In this document: piece after piece, positions 1 to 8,415 of the stretch
Numbering within the stretch: position 1 is the first letter of the stretch
Layout of the letters: each line of letters begins with the position of its first letter
Source: Thermophagus sp052400625
GTDB lineage: Bacteria > Bacteroidota > Bacteroidia > Bacteroidales > Marinilabiliaceae
Strand: one strand, 5' to 3'
Assembly (NCBI GenBank): GCA_052400625.1
Contig: JBQTGH010000007.1
Length of the DNA: 64,000 bases
The notes under the pieces: generated by a model
Seen by the model: the letters and a program-made list of their open reading frames with translations, nothing else
Databases searched by the model: none
What the model was told of the DNA's origin: nothing
Made by a program: the position numbers and the translations under genes

Positions 1-2329
1 AGCCACTATTGTTGTTGGCTTGTAGCATTATAATAAGAGTGTCGGGTTCGGTTTTGTTGGTTGCAAATATGTGTGAGGGATTTTCCAGATTGGAGGCACT
101 CCCATCCCCAAAATCCCAGTGGAAGTTGTCTGCATTTATGGAATTGTTTTCAAAGTTGATTTCAACTGATGAACAATTTTCGCTTTCGAAAGGTGCTATT
201 TGCGCAATGGCTTGGGGTAAAAACTCAACGCCTTGAGAAACTTCAGCCCAGCAGCCATCAGGTGTAACTTCTCGCCATGTAAATGTGTAGCTTCCATGAG
301 TGTCCACTTCTACTGCTGTGAAGGGACTGTTACTGTCATTGATGGTTGCATTACCCGGCCCAGAAATTACTGTCCAATGTCCTCCTGCAGTGTCGGGGAA
401 AGCTTCAATTGTTCCGGTTGTTCCGCAAATTTGATAATCATCGGCGATGTTCGGTTCCGGAGTTTTGGAAAATGTAACCGAAATAGTATCCGCATCTTTA
501 CAACCCTCTTTATTGAGTTCCCAAGCCAATAGATAAGTCCCATACTGATCGGCAGTAACGAGAGAATTTCCTTGCGTTGGGTCTTCAAAAAGTAAGGATC
601 CGGGGCCAGAAATAACAGACCAATGAGAGGAATCTGCCTCGTAGAAGTTTCCTTGTAGTTGATAGTCAGTTGAACAGGTTTGTTCATCTGATCCAGCGTT
701 GGCTAGTGGTTGTTCTTTAACAATTACTGAAACAGTGGTCTGGTCGGAGCATCCCAAATCATCAAAGACCTGGTAAACAAAGTTAAAAGTGCCTGTCTCG
801 GCGGAATGAAAATCGGGATTGGCAATGTCTGTAGCAGAGAGTTTATCTGTGTTAGGACCAGACCATTGGTGTGCGGAATAGATGGTGCTACCCCCCGAAA
901 CGATGGGCGATAATTCAACGATTTGTCCGGCACAGGCAATAATTGGATTGGGGTCAAAGTTTACTGAAACATCCTGAACCTCAATGGTGATGTCGGTTTG
1001 ATTGGTACAACCGGTATTGTCGGATACCAATGCGGTGAGATGGTGGCTTCCTACCACTACGGTGTTAAAGGTTGGATTGATAATATTGGTAGTACTTAGA
1101 GGGATAGTATCACCTATCCATTGTATGGAATAGGGTGGGGTTCCTCCCGTAACTTCTGCATTGAGCTGGAGATCTATTCCCGGGCACAGAAAAATGGCGT
1201 TTCCCGGTACAATATTTATATCCGGAGCTCCTTTAACTTCCAAATTGATTGATCCGATGGTGGAACATCCGTTTGAATTGGTGACTTCATATTGAATGGT
1301 ATGTGTTCCTGGTCCTGCTTCAGAGGGATTGAATGTTCCAGAGGTTGGGTTGATTCCTGGGCCAGACCATGTGCCTCCGGGCGTAGCGGGAATAAGCGTG
1401 ATTTCAGGATCTGTTTCACAAAGAGGACCTACGCTAGCGATTCCATTATCCGGCAAATCGACTATTATTGCCATCGCCGTTGAAATGACGGGATCATTAT
1501 CTCCATTTACAGGGTCTACAGGAGGTCCCGGGATGTCGGGATCATCATAGGGGTTGCAAGTGTTCCAGTTTCTGAGCGTGACGATAAAACGATCACCAAC
1601 ATTATATCCGGAAGGAATTTGGATGACCTCAGACAAAGAGGCCGGAGGAGTTGGTGAAAGGACGGTGTCTGCACTGTAATAGTTAATCGGTCCCGCGTAG
1701 GGCCATGCATGAGTGATACCGTTTACTCTTGCAGTATTGATATTGGTGGTGTCGGTTCCGTATATCCATTGGGTCCATCGATGTCGAAAATTAGGTGTGT
1801 CTTCCTCGTCAGGAGGCGTGCAGTTCCACTGACTGTTGTCCGTAAATTGTATGGACCCGTCTTCCCCAATACAAATGGGAAAAACTTCGGGGCTGATGTT
1901 AATGGCTCCTCCATTTTGATTGTCCACGTCCCATACTGTAGCGATTTGGGTTTGTACGGAACTGGTACATAATATCCCGTCAACCATTAAATAAGCTCTG
2001 GCTTCATAATTGCATTGATCGCCGCCGGGAGGATAAATGTGTGAAGCAGCTGCCTGCCAATTCCCGGGACTTATTTCTGTGGCCGGGACAATATCCGGCA
2101 CAGAACCATCGCCCCAGTCAAAATAAATGCTGACATTTCCTGTGCCACCATCGTTCACCCCGCGAAAGGTAACAATGCGTTGAACCGTTACAGGGGCGCA
2201 ACGCTTGTCGAAGATCCAATCGTCATTTTGTCCACCTTGGTAATCACAGCTTTGTGCATAATTATTCTGATCTGGCAGCATGAAAAACATCGCTGCAAAA
2301 ATTAACCCTGTGAGTATTTGTTTTCTCAT
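1..2329 (-). CDS. Secreted PKD/Ig-like repeat surface protein (3' end outside window)
   Basis: An open minus-strand frame runs from an ATG at 2329 off the window edge, so about 776 N-terminal residues are visible and the C-terminus is missing. It opens with a signal peptide (MRKQILTG, then a hydrophobic stretch ending near YAQS). A PKD-like WGDGS turn follows near residue 70. Cys-bounded Ig-like repeats come next, two of which carry an HWxVISGPG motif, and a second PKD motif (WDFGDG) lies near the edge. In Bacteroidota such proteins are usually exported by the type IX system and end in a gliding-motility-type sorting domain; that end is not visible, so the sorting route is inference. Function is probably adhesion or surface structure. 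The frame was checked at five points along its length. Confidence 0.8.
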   Translation of the reverse strand, partial: MRKQILTGLIFAAMFFMLPDQNNYAQSCDYQGGQNDDWIFDKRCAPVTVQRIVTFRGVNDGGTGNVSIYFDWGDGSVPDIVPATEISPGNWQAAASHIYPPGGDQCNYEARAYLMVDGILCTSSVQTQIATVWDVDNQNGGAINISPEVFPICIGEDGSIQFTDNSQWNCTPPDEEDTPNFRHRWTQWIYGTDTTNINTARVNGITHAWPYAGPINYYSADTVLSPTPPASLSEVIQIPSGYNVGDRFIVTLRNWNTCNPYDDPDIPGPPVDPVNGDNDPVISTAMAIIVDLPDNGIASVGPLCETDPEITLIPATPGGTWSGPGINPTSGTFNPSEAGPGTHTIQYEVTNSNGCSTIGSINLEVKGAPDINIVPGNAIFLCPGIDLQLNAEVTGGTPPYSIQWIGDTIPLSTTNIINPTFNTVVVGSHHLTALVSDNTGCTNQTDITIEVQDVSVNFDPNPIIACAGQIVELSPIVSGGSTIYSAHQWSGPNTDKLSATDIANPDFHSAETGTFNFVYQVFDDLGCSDQTTVSVIVKEQPLANAGSDEQTCSTDYQLQGNFYEADSSHWSVISGPGSLLFEDPTQGNSLVTADQYGTYLLAWELNKEGCKDADTISVTFSKTPEPNIADDYQICGTTGTIEAFPDTAGGHWTVISGPGNATINDSNSPFTAVEVDTHGSYTFTWREVTPDGCWAEVSQGVEFLPQAIAQIAPFESENCSSVEINFENNSINADNFHWDFGDGSASNLENPSHIFATNKTEPDTLIIMLQANNNSG

Positions 2330-2520
2330 GTCATTAAGTGCTGATCCTTACTTTTTTACTGCATTAGCTTGACGGGCTTCTATCGTTGACTGTTTTTGCT
2401 TTTGAACTAAAGGTTATGTCAAACTATTGATTAAGTAAGGCTCCTAACAACCCACATCCAATAGAAAAAATGTAAAATTTAACACTTAATCTTCTTTGGT
2501 CGTTCTGATAATGAGATGTA

Positions 2521-2547
2521 TCATTTTTTTAAAATTTAAAAAAATGA
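2521..2547. repeat. Near-perfect AT-rich palindrome between divergent genes
   Basis: Two 13-bp arms (TCATTTTTTTAAA and TTTAAAAAAATGA) flank a single central A. The palindrome sits in the 291-bp gap between the PKD protein (minus) and proline dehydrogenase (plus). It could be an operator or a cruciform-prone AT tract. No TAnnTTTG box was found in this gap for either gene. Confidence 0.6.
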
Positions 2548-2620
2548 AATATTGTAAATAATTGTTTATGGTTTAACTCCCAAAGTCCGGATGGATTATT
2601 GGCCCTTATCACTTTAACGT

Positions 2621-3532
2621 ATGATCAACAAGATAATTGCTTCGATATTGCCTTGTTTGCCAAAAAAAATTGTTTGGATGTTTTCGAAACGGTATATCGC
2701 AGGGGAAAAACTGGAAGATGCCGTAACGGTTTCCAAGCAGCTGGCGATGAAAGGTGTTTCTTCTACTATTGACCACTTAGGAGAGTATGTTACTGAAATT
2801 AAGATGGCAAAGCAGGTACAAAGGATTTATCTGGAAATGATTGATCGCTTTGAGCAAGAAGATTTATCGGTTACCTACTCGGTGAAACCTTCTAATTTTG
2901 GGCTATTGACAGATTTTGAAACATGTTTTGAGCTTGTTAGGGAGGTGGTGGAAAAAGCACGTGGTTATGACTCTTTTGTTCGCATTGATATGGAAGATAG
3001 TAGCTGCGTTGATGCAGAGTTGGAATTGTATCAAAGATTACATGCTATATATCCGCAAAATGTTGGAATCGTAATTCAGGCTTATTTGAAACGAACTCCG
3101 AAGGATCTTCTTTTTTTGGAAAAGCTACACTCCGAAGCTTCACCGGTAAATGTGCGCCTTTGCAAGGGTATATATGTTGAACCTGAGGAGATTGCTTTTA
3201 AGGATCGCAAAGAAATTAGTCAGCAATATGTAAAAGCATTAAGATTTCTTTTGGAGAAAGGAATCTACGTGGGTATTGCTACTCATGACAGGTCATTGAC
3301 TGATATGGCACAGCAACTAATAAAGCAATATGCGATAGGATCTGAAAAATACGAATTTCAGATGTTGTATGGAGTAACTCCTGAATTACGTTCCGAACTG
3401 GTGAGGGCCGGACATAAAATGAGGGTTTATGTTCCTTATGGAAAAGAATGGTTTGGTTATTCTTCAAGGCGTTTAAAAGAAAATCCTAAAATGATATCGT
3501 ATATTATTAAAGCTCTTTTCAAAAGAGGATAA
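2621..3532 (+). CDS. Proline dehydrogenase (monofunctional)
   Basis: A 303-residue protein with the FAD-binding TIM-barrel motifs of the PRODH family: VRIDMED, QAYLKRT, VRLCKGIY, ATHD, EFQMLYGV, and a C-terminal VPYGxxWxxYSxRRLxEN that contacts proline. It oxidises L-proline to pyrroline-5-carboxylate and passes electrons to quinone. The length fits the stand-alone bacterial enzyme and not the PutA fusion; no P5C dehydrogenase gene is adjacent. It stands alone between the divergent PKD gene and a strong terminator, so it is probably monocistronic. Confidence 0.9.
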   Translation: MINKIIASILPCLPKKIVWMFSKRYIAGEKLEDAVTVSKQLAMKGVSSTIDHLGEYVTEIKMAKQVQRIYLEMIDRFEQEDLSVTYSVKPSNFGLLTDFETCFELVREVVEKARGYDSFVRIDMEDSSCVDAELELYQRLHAIYPQNVGIVIQAYLKRTPKDLLFLEKLHSEASPVNVRLCKGIYVEPEEIAFKDRKEISQQYVKALRFLLEKGIYVGIATHDRSLTDMAQQLIKQYAIGSEKYEFQMLYGVTPELRSELVRAGHKMRVYVPYGKEWFGYSSRRLKENPKMISYIIKALFKRG

Positions 3533-3548
3533 AGCTTATAAAAAAAAA

Positions 3549-3579
3549 GGGTCGTTTCGCGTTCGAAATGACCCTTTTT
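3549..3579 (+). terminator. Rho-independent terminator after proline dehydrogenase
   Basis: GGGTCGTTTCG and CGAAATGACCC form an 11-bp stem with one G-U pair and a CGTT... loop, followed by TTTTT. It begins 16 bp after the stop codon. Confidence 0.85.
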
Positions 3580-4115
3580 ACACAGGAATTGTTGGGAGGA
3601 AATAATAATTGTTTCCACTTTTCAAAAGTCTTCTTTTCTTGTTACTTATGTATTACCTGCATGTTATCCATATTTTAATTTCCCGTTGCTAATTATCTGT
3701 TTTTTGAGTGGTTGTTAGTTGGTGTTGTGATGCTGTTTTGTTAAGTGTTTGAAAAGTAGTTTTTTTAAAAAGAATAAATTGAGAATGGCGAAAAGGAAAG
3801 GTTGCAATATGTTGTGGTTCATTGAGTCTTTTATTGGGGTTGCTAGAATCGCGATCAGGAACAGAGTGCTGATAGGGTAGTCTCAAAGGGGCAAATGTTG
3901 TGGTTAATTTTAATCCGAACGGACGGTTTTCTTTTAAAACCTCAATAAAAAACAGACAAAATGACATTGTTGATTATTGCGGTTGAGACAATATGACATG
4001 CAAGTGCGATAAATCCTGTCTTTTAGACCCTCTTTTTGTGTTGGCATTAGGTTTGAAAAAAAACAAAGCAGATTGATTAAAAAAATGTCGAACTAAAAAA
4101 TAGGAGGATTAAGCT
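3580..4115. other. Intergenic region upstream of hsp20
   Basis: About 535 bp of AT-rich sequence. A 92-codon minus-strand ORF (3689-3967) lies here, but it has no recognisable domain and I do not call it. The only signals I support are the -7-like box TAGGTTTG at 4048-4055 and an unusually strong AGGAGG at 4103-4108, both serving hsp20. Confidence 0.5.
4048..4055 (+). promoter_or_regulatory. Candidate -7 box for hsp20
   Basis: TAGGTTTG fits the Bacteroidota -7 consensus TAnnTTTG, 60 bp before the start codon. No matching -33 TTTG at the usual spacing was found, so the call is tentative. Confidence 0.4.
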
Positions 4116-4565
4116 ATGACAATCGTAAGAAAATTTAACAACCAGTTTCCTGACATCACAAACTTCTTTGATGACTTCTTTGGTGGAGATTTATTCAATG
4201 CACCTGCTTTACAATGGCGCAGAGCTTCGACACCGGCCGTTAATGTTAAAGAAAACGAGAACGAATACGTGATCGCAGTGGCTGCTCCGGGAATGAAGAA
4301 AGAGGATTTTAAAGTAGAAATTAATAATGGAGTATTGAGCATTTCAGCCGAAGTGGAGAACAAATCAGAAGAGAAAGATGATGAAAAGGGTTATACCCGT
4401 CGTGAGTTTTGCTATTCATCCTTCAATCGGTCGTTTTCAATCCCCAAAAATGAGGTGGATGATAGCAAAATCGATGCTAAATACAAAGATGGGTTGCTCA
4501 CCATCACCTTGCACAAACGGGAGGAAGCTAAGCCCAAACCTTCCCGGATTATTGAAATTAAATAA
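4116..4565 (+). CDS. Hsp20/alpha-crystallin small heat shock protein
   Basis: A 149-residue protein with an alpha-crystallin domain from about residue 38 to 140: PAVNVKENENEYVIAVAAPG at its start, then GVLSISAE, YxRREFCYSSFNRSFSIP, and KDGLLTITLHK near the end. A C-terminal IIEIK takes the place of the IxI/V tail motif used in oligomer assembly. It is an ATP-independent holdase that binds unfolding proteins in the cytoplasm. The start is fixed by AGGAGG 7 nt upstream, a strong Shine-Dalgarno that is rare in this phylum and suggests high expression. Monocistronic, with its own terminator. Confidence 0.93.
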   Translation: MTIVRKFNNQFPDITNFFDDFFGGDLFNAPALQWRRASTPAVNVKENENEYVIAVAAPGMKKEDFKVEINNGVLSISAEVENKSEEKDDEKGYTRREFCYSSFNRSFSIPKNEVDDSKIDAKYKDGLLTITLHKREEAKPKPSRIIEIK

Positions 4566-4610
4566 TTTGTGATTGATAATTGTTTGGGCTAATTAAGGTT
4601 GCTGAATTTT

Positions 4611-4646
4611 AAAGTCCCTTGGTTGAAAAACCGAGGGACTTTTTAT
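4611..4646 (+). terminator. Rho-independent terminator after hsp20
   Basis: AAAGTCCCTTGGTT pairs with AACCGAGGGACTTT around a GAAA loop and is followed by a T-rich run. Confidence 0.85.
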
Positions 4647-4686
4647 TTTGGAGCTCTTACAAATTGAAATAAATGATTGGTTATTT

Positions 4687-5358
4687 CTACCACTCAATTT
4701 TTTTGATTCCATGCTTTTCGAGCCATTCGTTGGTTTTTGAAAAGTGTTTGCATCCGAAGAAGCCTTTGTGAACGGAAAAAGGAGATGGGTGGGCCGCTTT
4801 CAACACCAGATGTTTTGATGGGTTTATTAAGGCTTGTTTGTTTTGGGCATAGCGTCCCCATAACAGAAAAACAATATTTTCACAATTCTCAGATATTGTC
4901 CTGATGACAGCGTCGGTAAATTGTTCCCAGCCTTTTCCTTGATGAGAGCCGGGGGAGTGAGCTCGGACGGTGAGCGTGGCATTGAGCAGTAGAACACCTT
5001 GTTGTGCCCATCGGGTAAGATCTCCTGAAACGGGGGGTGGGGTTCCAATGTCATTGGCTATTTCTTTGAAAATGTTTTGAAGAGATGGGGGTTGTCGAAT
5101 TCCATCGGGAACAGAGAAGGAAAGCCCTTGAGCTTGTCCAGGTCCATGATAAGGGTCCTGGCCAATGAGCACAACTTTAATTTTATTGAGTGGCGTATGG
5201 TTAAATGCATTAAATATTAAAGGACCTGGTGGATAAATGGTGTGCTGTTTTTTTTCTTCAACCAAAAAATTTTTGAGGTTTATAAAGTAAGGTGAGTTAA
5301 ACTCATCCTTAAGCGCTAATTTCCAGCTTTCTTCAATTTGGGGGTCGATGTTTGACAT
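4687..5358 (-). CDS. ung: Uracil-DNA glycosylase
   Basis: A 223-residue family 1 UDG. Water-activating motif GQDPYHGPGQA and C-terminal HPSPFSVHKGF loop with the catalytic His are both present, as is LLLNATLTV. It excises uracil from DNA at the start of base-excision repair. The frame stays open 76 codons upstream, but I start at MSNIDPQ (5358): this gives the family's length, avoids overlap with the superoxide dismutase gene, and places a -7 box (TATCTTTG, minus strand, 5380-5387) about 22 bp upstream. Confidence 0.93.
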   Translation of the reverse strand: MSNIDPQIEESWKLALKDEFNSPYFINLKNFLVEEKKQHTIYPPGPLIFNAFNHTPLNKIKVVLIGQDPYHGPGQAQGLSFSVPDGIRQPPSLQNIFKEIANDIGTPPPVSGDLTRWAQQGVLLLNATLTVRAHSPGSHQGKGWEQFTDAVIRTISENCENIVFLLWGRYAQNKQALINPSKHLVLKAAHPSPFSVHKGFFGCKHFSKTNEWLEKHGIKKIEW

Positions 5359-5379
5359 AATGGAACTGTTTTTATCACA

Positions 5380-5387
5380 CAAAGATA
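5380..5387 (-). promoter_or_regulatory. -7 box for ung
   Basis: On the minus strand this reads TATCTTTG, a full match to TAnnTTTG, 22 bp upstream of the ung ATG. It supports the shorter start. Confidence 0.55.
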
Positions 5388-5457
5388 ATAAGATCATTTG
5401 CCAATTTTTTGACTTTTTGGAGGCGATAGATTGTATTTCTTTGTTTTCGCCCGCAAA

Positions 5458-5492
5458 ATAAAAACGCCTGCGAAAATGAGTTCCACAGGCGT
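5458..5492 (-). terminator. Terminator of superoxide dismutase
   Basis: AACGCCTG (5463-5470) and CAGGCGTT (5485-5492) form an 8-bp stem. On the minus strand it is followed by a T-rich run, 39 bp after the sod stop. Confidence 0.75.
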
Positions 5493-5530
5493 TTTTGTTG
5501 GTAGATTGACAAATGGTTAATGATGTTGAT

Positions 5531-6133
5531 TTATGCCAGAAAGCGCTTGGATACTTCGTCCCAGTTAACGACACTCCAAAAAGCACTAATATATTCGGGG
5601 CGTTTGTTTTGGTATTTTAGGTAATAAGCATGTTCCCAAACGTCCAAACCGAGGATGGGAGTTCCTTTTAATTCTGAGAGGTCCATTAATGGGTTATCCT
5701 GATTGGGCGTACTACCTATTACGAGTTTCCCGTTTTCTTGTTTGACAAGCCACGCCCAGCCTGAACCAAATCGGGTTGCAGCGGCATTCTCGAAGGTTTC
5801 TTTAAATTGGTCGAAAGAGCCAAAGTCTTTTTCAATGGCTTTAAGGAGTTCGCCTTTTGGTGAACCACCAGCATTGGGGGCCATTATTTTCCAAAATAGG
5901 TTGTGGTTGTAATATCCACCCCCGTTGTTGCGAACTGCAGCCGAATGCTTGGAAACGTTGGCCAAAATTTCTTCAATACTTTTTCCTTTCAGGTCGGTTC
6001 CTTCAATGGCGGCGTTTAGTTTGGAGGTGTAGCCACCATGGTGCTTAGTGTGATGGATTTCCATTGTACGAGCATCGATGTAAGGTTCGAGTGCATCGTA
6101 AGAATAATCGAGTTTTGGAAGTTCAAAAGCCAT
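5531..6133 (-). CDS. sod: Fe/Mn-family superoxide dismutase
   Basis: A 200-residue enzyme starting at MAFELPKLDYSYDALEP, which fits the family better than the 9-codon upstream extension. Metal ligands are visible as His in HHTKHHGGY, His in YNHNLFW, and Asp and His in LDVWEHAYY. It dismutates superoxide to oxygen and peroxide in the cytoplasm. Metal choice: GGGYYNH with no Gln at the FeSOD position, and a Gln in STPNQDNPL as in MnSODs, so it is MnSOD-like or cambialistic by motif. A -33/-7 promoter pair lies upstream and a terminator downstream, so it is monocistronic. Confidence 0.93.
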   Translation of the reverse strand: MAFELPKLDYSYDALEPYIDARTMEIHHTKHHGGYTSKLNAAIEGTDLKGKSIEEILANVSKHSAAVRNNGGGYYNHNLFWKIMAPNAGGSPKGELLKAIEKDFGSFDQFKETFENAAATRFGSGWAWLVKQENGKLVIGSTPNQDNPLMDLSELKGTPILGLDVWEHAYYLKYQNKRPEYISAFWSVVNWDEVSKRFLA

Positions 6134-6194
6134 AATATTTAAATTTTTATGATTTGACAATTAGTTAATATCGTTTAATTCGGATATTGTTATC

Positions 6195-6226
6195 CAAAAT
6201 TAATGCTTGTTTGGACTAATTCCAAA
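6195..6226 (-). promoter_or_regulatory. Bacteroidota -33/-7 promoter for superoxide dismutase
   Basis: On the minus strand TTTG (6226-6223), 20 nt, then TAATTTTG (6202-6195). This is the best full match to the Bacteroidota vegetative promoter in the window, about 62 bp before the start codon. Confidence 0.65.
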
Positions 6227-6301
6227 TAAAGTGCATAAAAAAATGTTAACTTTCCTATTTGGGTTTAAAACAAAAGATAAATAGAAGTATTGATACATTG
6301 T

Positions 6302-6309
6302 TATCTTTG
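6302..6309 (+). promoter_or_regulatory. -7 box for MATE transporter
   Basis: TATCTTTG, a full match to TAnnTTTG, 27 bp before the ATG at 6336. No clear -33 element at standard spacing. Confidence 0.55.
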
Positions 6310-6335
6310 CAGAACAATTGATATAAAACTGCAAA

Positions 6336-7625
6336 ATGAATAAAGAGATTCTTCGGTTGGCATTGCCGAATATTCTTTCAAATTTAACCATCCCTCTTCT
6401 CGGTATGGTTGATCTTTATCTGATGGGGCATCTGAATAGTTCTCTCTTCATGGGAGCGGTGGCTTTGGGGGGAGTTATTTTCAATTTTATATACTGGGGA
6501 TTTTCGTTTTTGAGGATGAGCATAAGCGGTATTTCTGCTCAGTCTTTTGGGGGAGGCAACCGACAGGAGATGGCTCTTGTGCTTCAACGGGGACTCATCA
6601 TTGCAGTTGGAGGGTCAGTCCTTTTATTATTGCTTCAGATTCCTTTGGCGCACGTAGCATTTAATCTTCTTGAGGGTTCAGAGAGCGTCAAAGAGATTGC
6701 CAGAGAATATTTTTTTGTACGGATATGGGCGGCTCCTGCAGCCATCTCACTGATGGTATTTTCCGGATGGTTTTTGGGAATGCAAAATTCTTTTTATCCA
6801 ATGGTTATTTCTGTGGCTGTTAATCTGGTTAATGTGTTGTGCAGCATTGTCTTTGTCCGGGGGTTAAAGATGGAGGCAGAAGGGGTGGCTCTGGGTTCAG
6901 TTGTTGGGCAATACTTTGGATTAATTATGGCGACGTACTATTTTTTCAGGAAATACCGTTGGGCGTGGCATTATTTTACCAGTCGAATAGACGATCTTAA
7001 AAAAGATTTTATCCGGTTCATGAATGTGGGGAGAGATATTTTTATCCGTACTTTAGGAATTATAGCAGTGTTTACATTCTTTACTTCGCGTTCGGCCGGT
7101 ATTGGTGATATAACTTTGGCAGCCAATAGTGTGTTGTTGCAATTTCTGTTGTTTTTTTCCTATTTTCTGGATGGATTTGCTTATGCGGCAGAAGCCATGG
7201 TAGGGCGATGGTTTGGTGCAGGAAAGAAAATTCATTTGAAACTGACCATTCGGTTGCTGTTTCGATGGGGGGCTGCTATGGGAATTTTATTCACGATTGT
7301 TTATGCTGTGGCCGGAAAATACTTGTTGTTATTTTTTACCGATCAAACAGACGTCATTGAGCGCGGAATAGAGTTCTTGCCATGGGTAATAATCCTGCCT
7401 GTTGTTAGTTTTGGTACCTATATTTGGGATGGGGTATATATTGGTGCAACAGCATCTGTAGCGATGCGTAATTCAATGGTAATTGCGGTATTGTTCTTTT
7501 TCTTTGTGCCCTTTTACTTGTTATATCCAGTGATGAATAATCATGCTTTATGGCTGGGGATGGTATTGTTTATGTTTGCACGGGGTGTCTTGCTCACAAT
7601 TTTATTTCCGCGACTTATGAAATAA
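6336..7625 (+). CDS. MATE family multidrug/toxin efflux transporter
   Basis: A 429-residue protein with about 12 hydrophobic helices in two homologous halves. N-terminal LALPNILSNLTIPLLGMVDLYLMGHL and GISAQSFGGGNRQEM are the usual MATE signatures; the second half repeats the pattern with GFAYAAEAMVGRWFGAGKK. It is predicted to export cationic or organic compounds in exchange for Na+ or H+ at the inner membrane; the substrate cannot be read from sequence. Closest in style to the DinF-like branch. It stands alone, converging on the Mla operon with a 17-bp gap. Confidence 0.9.
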   Translation: MNKEILRLALPNILSNLTIPLLGMVDLYLMGHLNSSLFMGAVALGGVIFNFIYWGFSFLRMSISGISAQSFGGGNRQEMALVLQRGLIIAVGGSVLLLLLQIPLAHVAFNLLEGSESVKEIAREYFFVRIWAAPAAISLMVFSGWFLGMQNSFYPMVISVAVNLVNVLCSIVFVRGLKMEAEGVALGSVVGQYFGLIMATYYFFRKYRWAWHYFTSRIDDLKKDFIRFMNVGRDIFIRTLGIIAVFTFFTSRSAGIGDITLAANSVLLQFLLFFSYFLDGFAYAAEAMVGRWFGAGKKIHLKLTIRLLFRWGAAMGILFTIVYAVAGKYLLLFFTDQTDVIERGIEFLPWVIILPVVSFGTYIWDGVYIGATASVAMRNSMVIAVLFFFFVPFYLLYPVMNNHALWLGMVLFMFARGVLLTILFPRLMK

Positions 7626-7642
7626 TTCCGAGTTTTAGAAGT

Positions 7643-8395
7643 CTAATGTTTGCCACCGGTTCCAACTCTGAAGAAAGCACTTAAGGCAGGTATTTGGGAG
7701 TTTTGAGCATCTTTAAGTGCGCCTTCGTATGCAATAATGCCGTTGTCAACGAATACAACTTTATCTGCTATCCGTAAAATGCTGGTTACCTCGTGGGTGA
7801 CCATCAGTACGGTCATGCCCAATTGGTCCCTGAGTCTAAGAATGAGTTCGTCCAGAGAAGCCAGAGAGACAGGATCCAGGCCCGCTCCCGGTTCATCGCA
7901 AAACAACAGGGGTGGGTCCATAATTATGGCTCTGGCAAGGGCGGCCCGTTTTAGCATGCCACCACTTAGCTGAGACGGGAAAAGATAATATGCCTCTTCC
8001 AGGTTGACCAGCTTCAGTTTGGTGCGAACCAGCCCTTCAATTAGATCATCTGGAAGGTTGGTGTGTTGTTCCAAAGGCAAAGCAATATTTTCACCTACGG
8101 TTAAGGAATTTAATAAGGCCCCGTTTTGATAAAAGACACCAAGTTTAAGATAAAACTGCATTTCATCTTCTTCATTAAGATCTGCAAGATCTTGTCCGAA
8201 TATTGAGATGGTGCCGGGGGCTATTGGGAAAAGGCCCAGCATATGTTTAAGAATGGTACTTTTTCCGGAACCACTTTCTCCTAAAATAACGGCAATTTCT
8301 CCTTTATTTATTGAAAAAGAGACCCCTTTGAGGATTTGTCTCTCGTCAAAAGAAACTTTGAGGTCTTTTACGGTTATGATTTTTTCCTGCTTCAT
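7643..8395 (-). CDS. mlaF: MlaF-type ABC transporter ATP-binding protein
   Basis: A 250-residue ATPase with Walker A GESGSGKST, signature LSGGMLKRAALARA, Walker B LLFCDEPGAGLD and switch His in MVTHE. GGM in the signature and PGAGLDP after Walker B are typical of Mla/Mkl ATPases that power MCE lipid transport between the inner and outer membrane. It is the last gene of the operon, 20 bp after mlaE. Confidence 0.92.
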   Translation of the reverse strand: MKQEKIITVKDLKVSFDERQILKGVSFSINKGEIAVILGESGSGKSTILKHMLGLFPIAPGTISIFGQDLADLNEEDEMQFYLKLGVFYQNGALLNSLTVGENIALPLEQHTNLPDDLIEGLVRTKLKLVNLEEAYYLFPSQLSGGMLKRAALARAIIMDPPLLFCDEPGAGLDPVSLASLDELILRLRDQLGMTVLMVTHEVTSILRIADKVVFVDNGIIAYEGALKDAQNSQIPALSAFFRVGTGGKH

Positions 8396-8415
8396 TTGGT
8401 TCCGGCTATTACAGA

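Noticed and set aside
3689..3967. 92-codon minus-strand ORF upstream of hsp20
   Set aside because: No recognisable domain, Thr/Gln-rich low-complexity end and no promoter or ribosome site; left uncalled.
5359..5586. 76-codon N-terminal extension of uracil-DNA glycosylase
   Set aside because: Would overlap sod and its terminator and contain the ung promoter box; the shorter start matches the family length.
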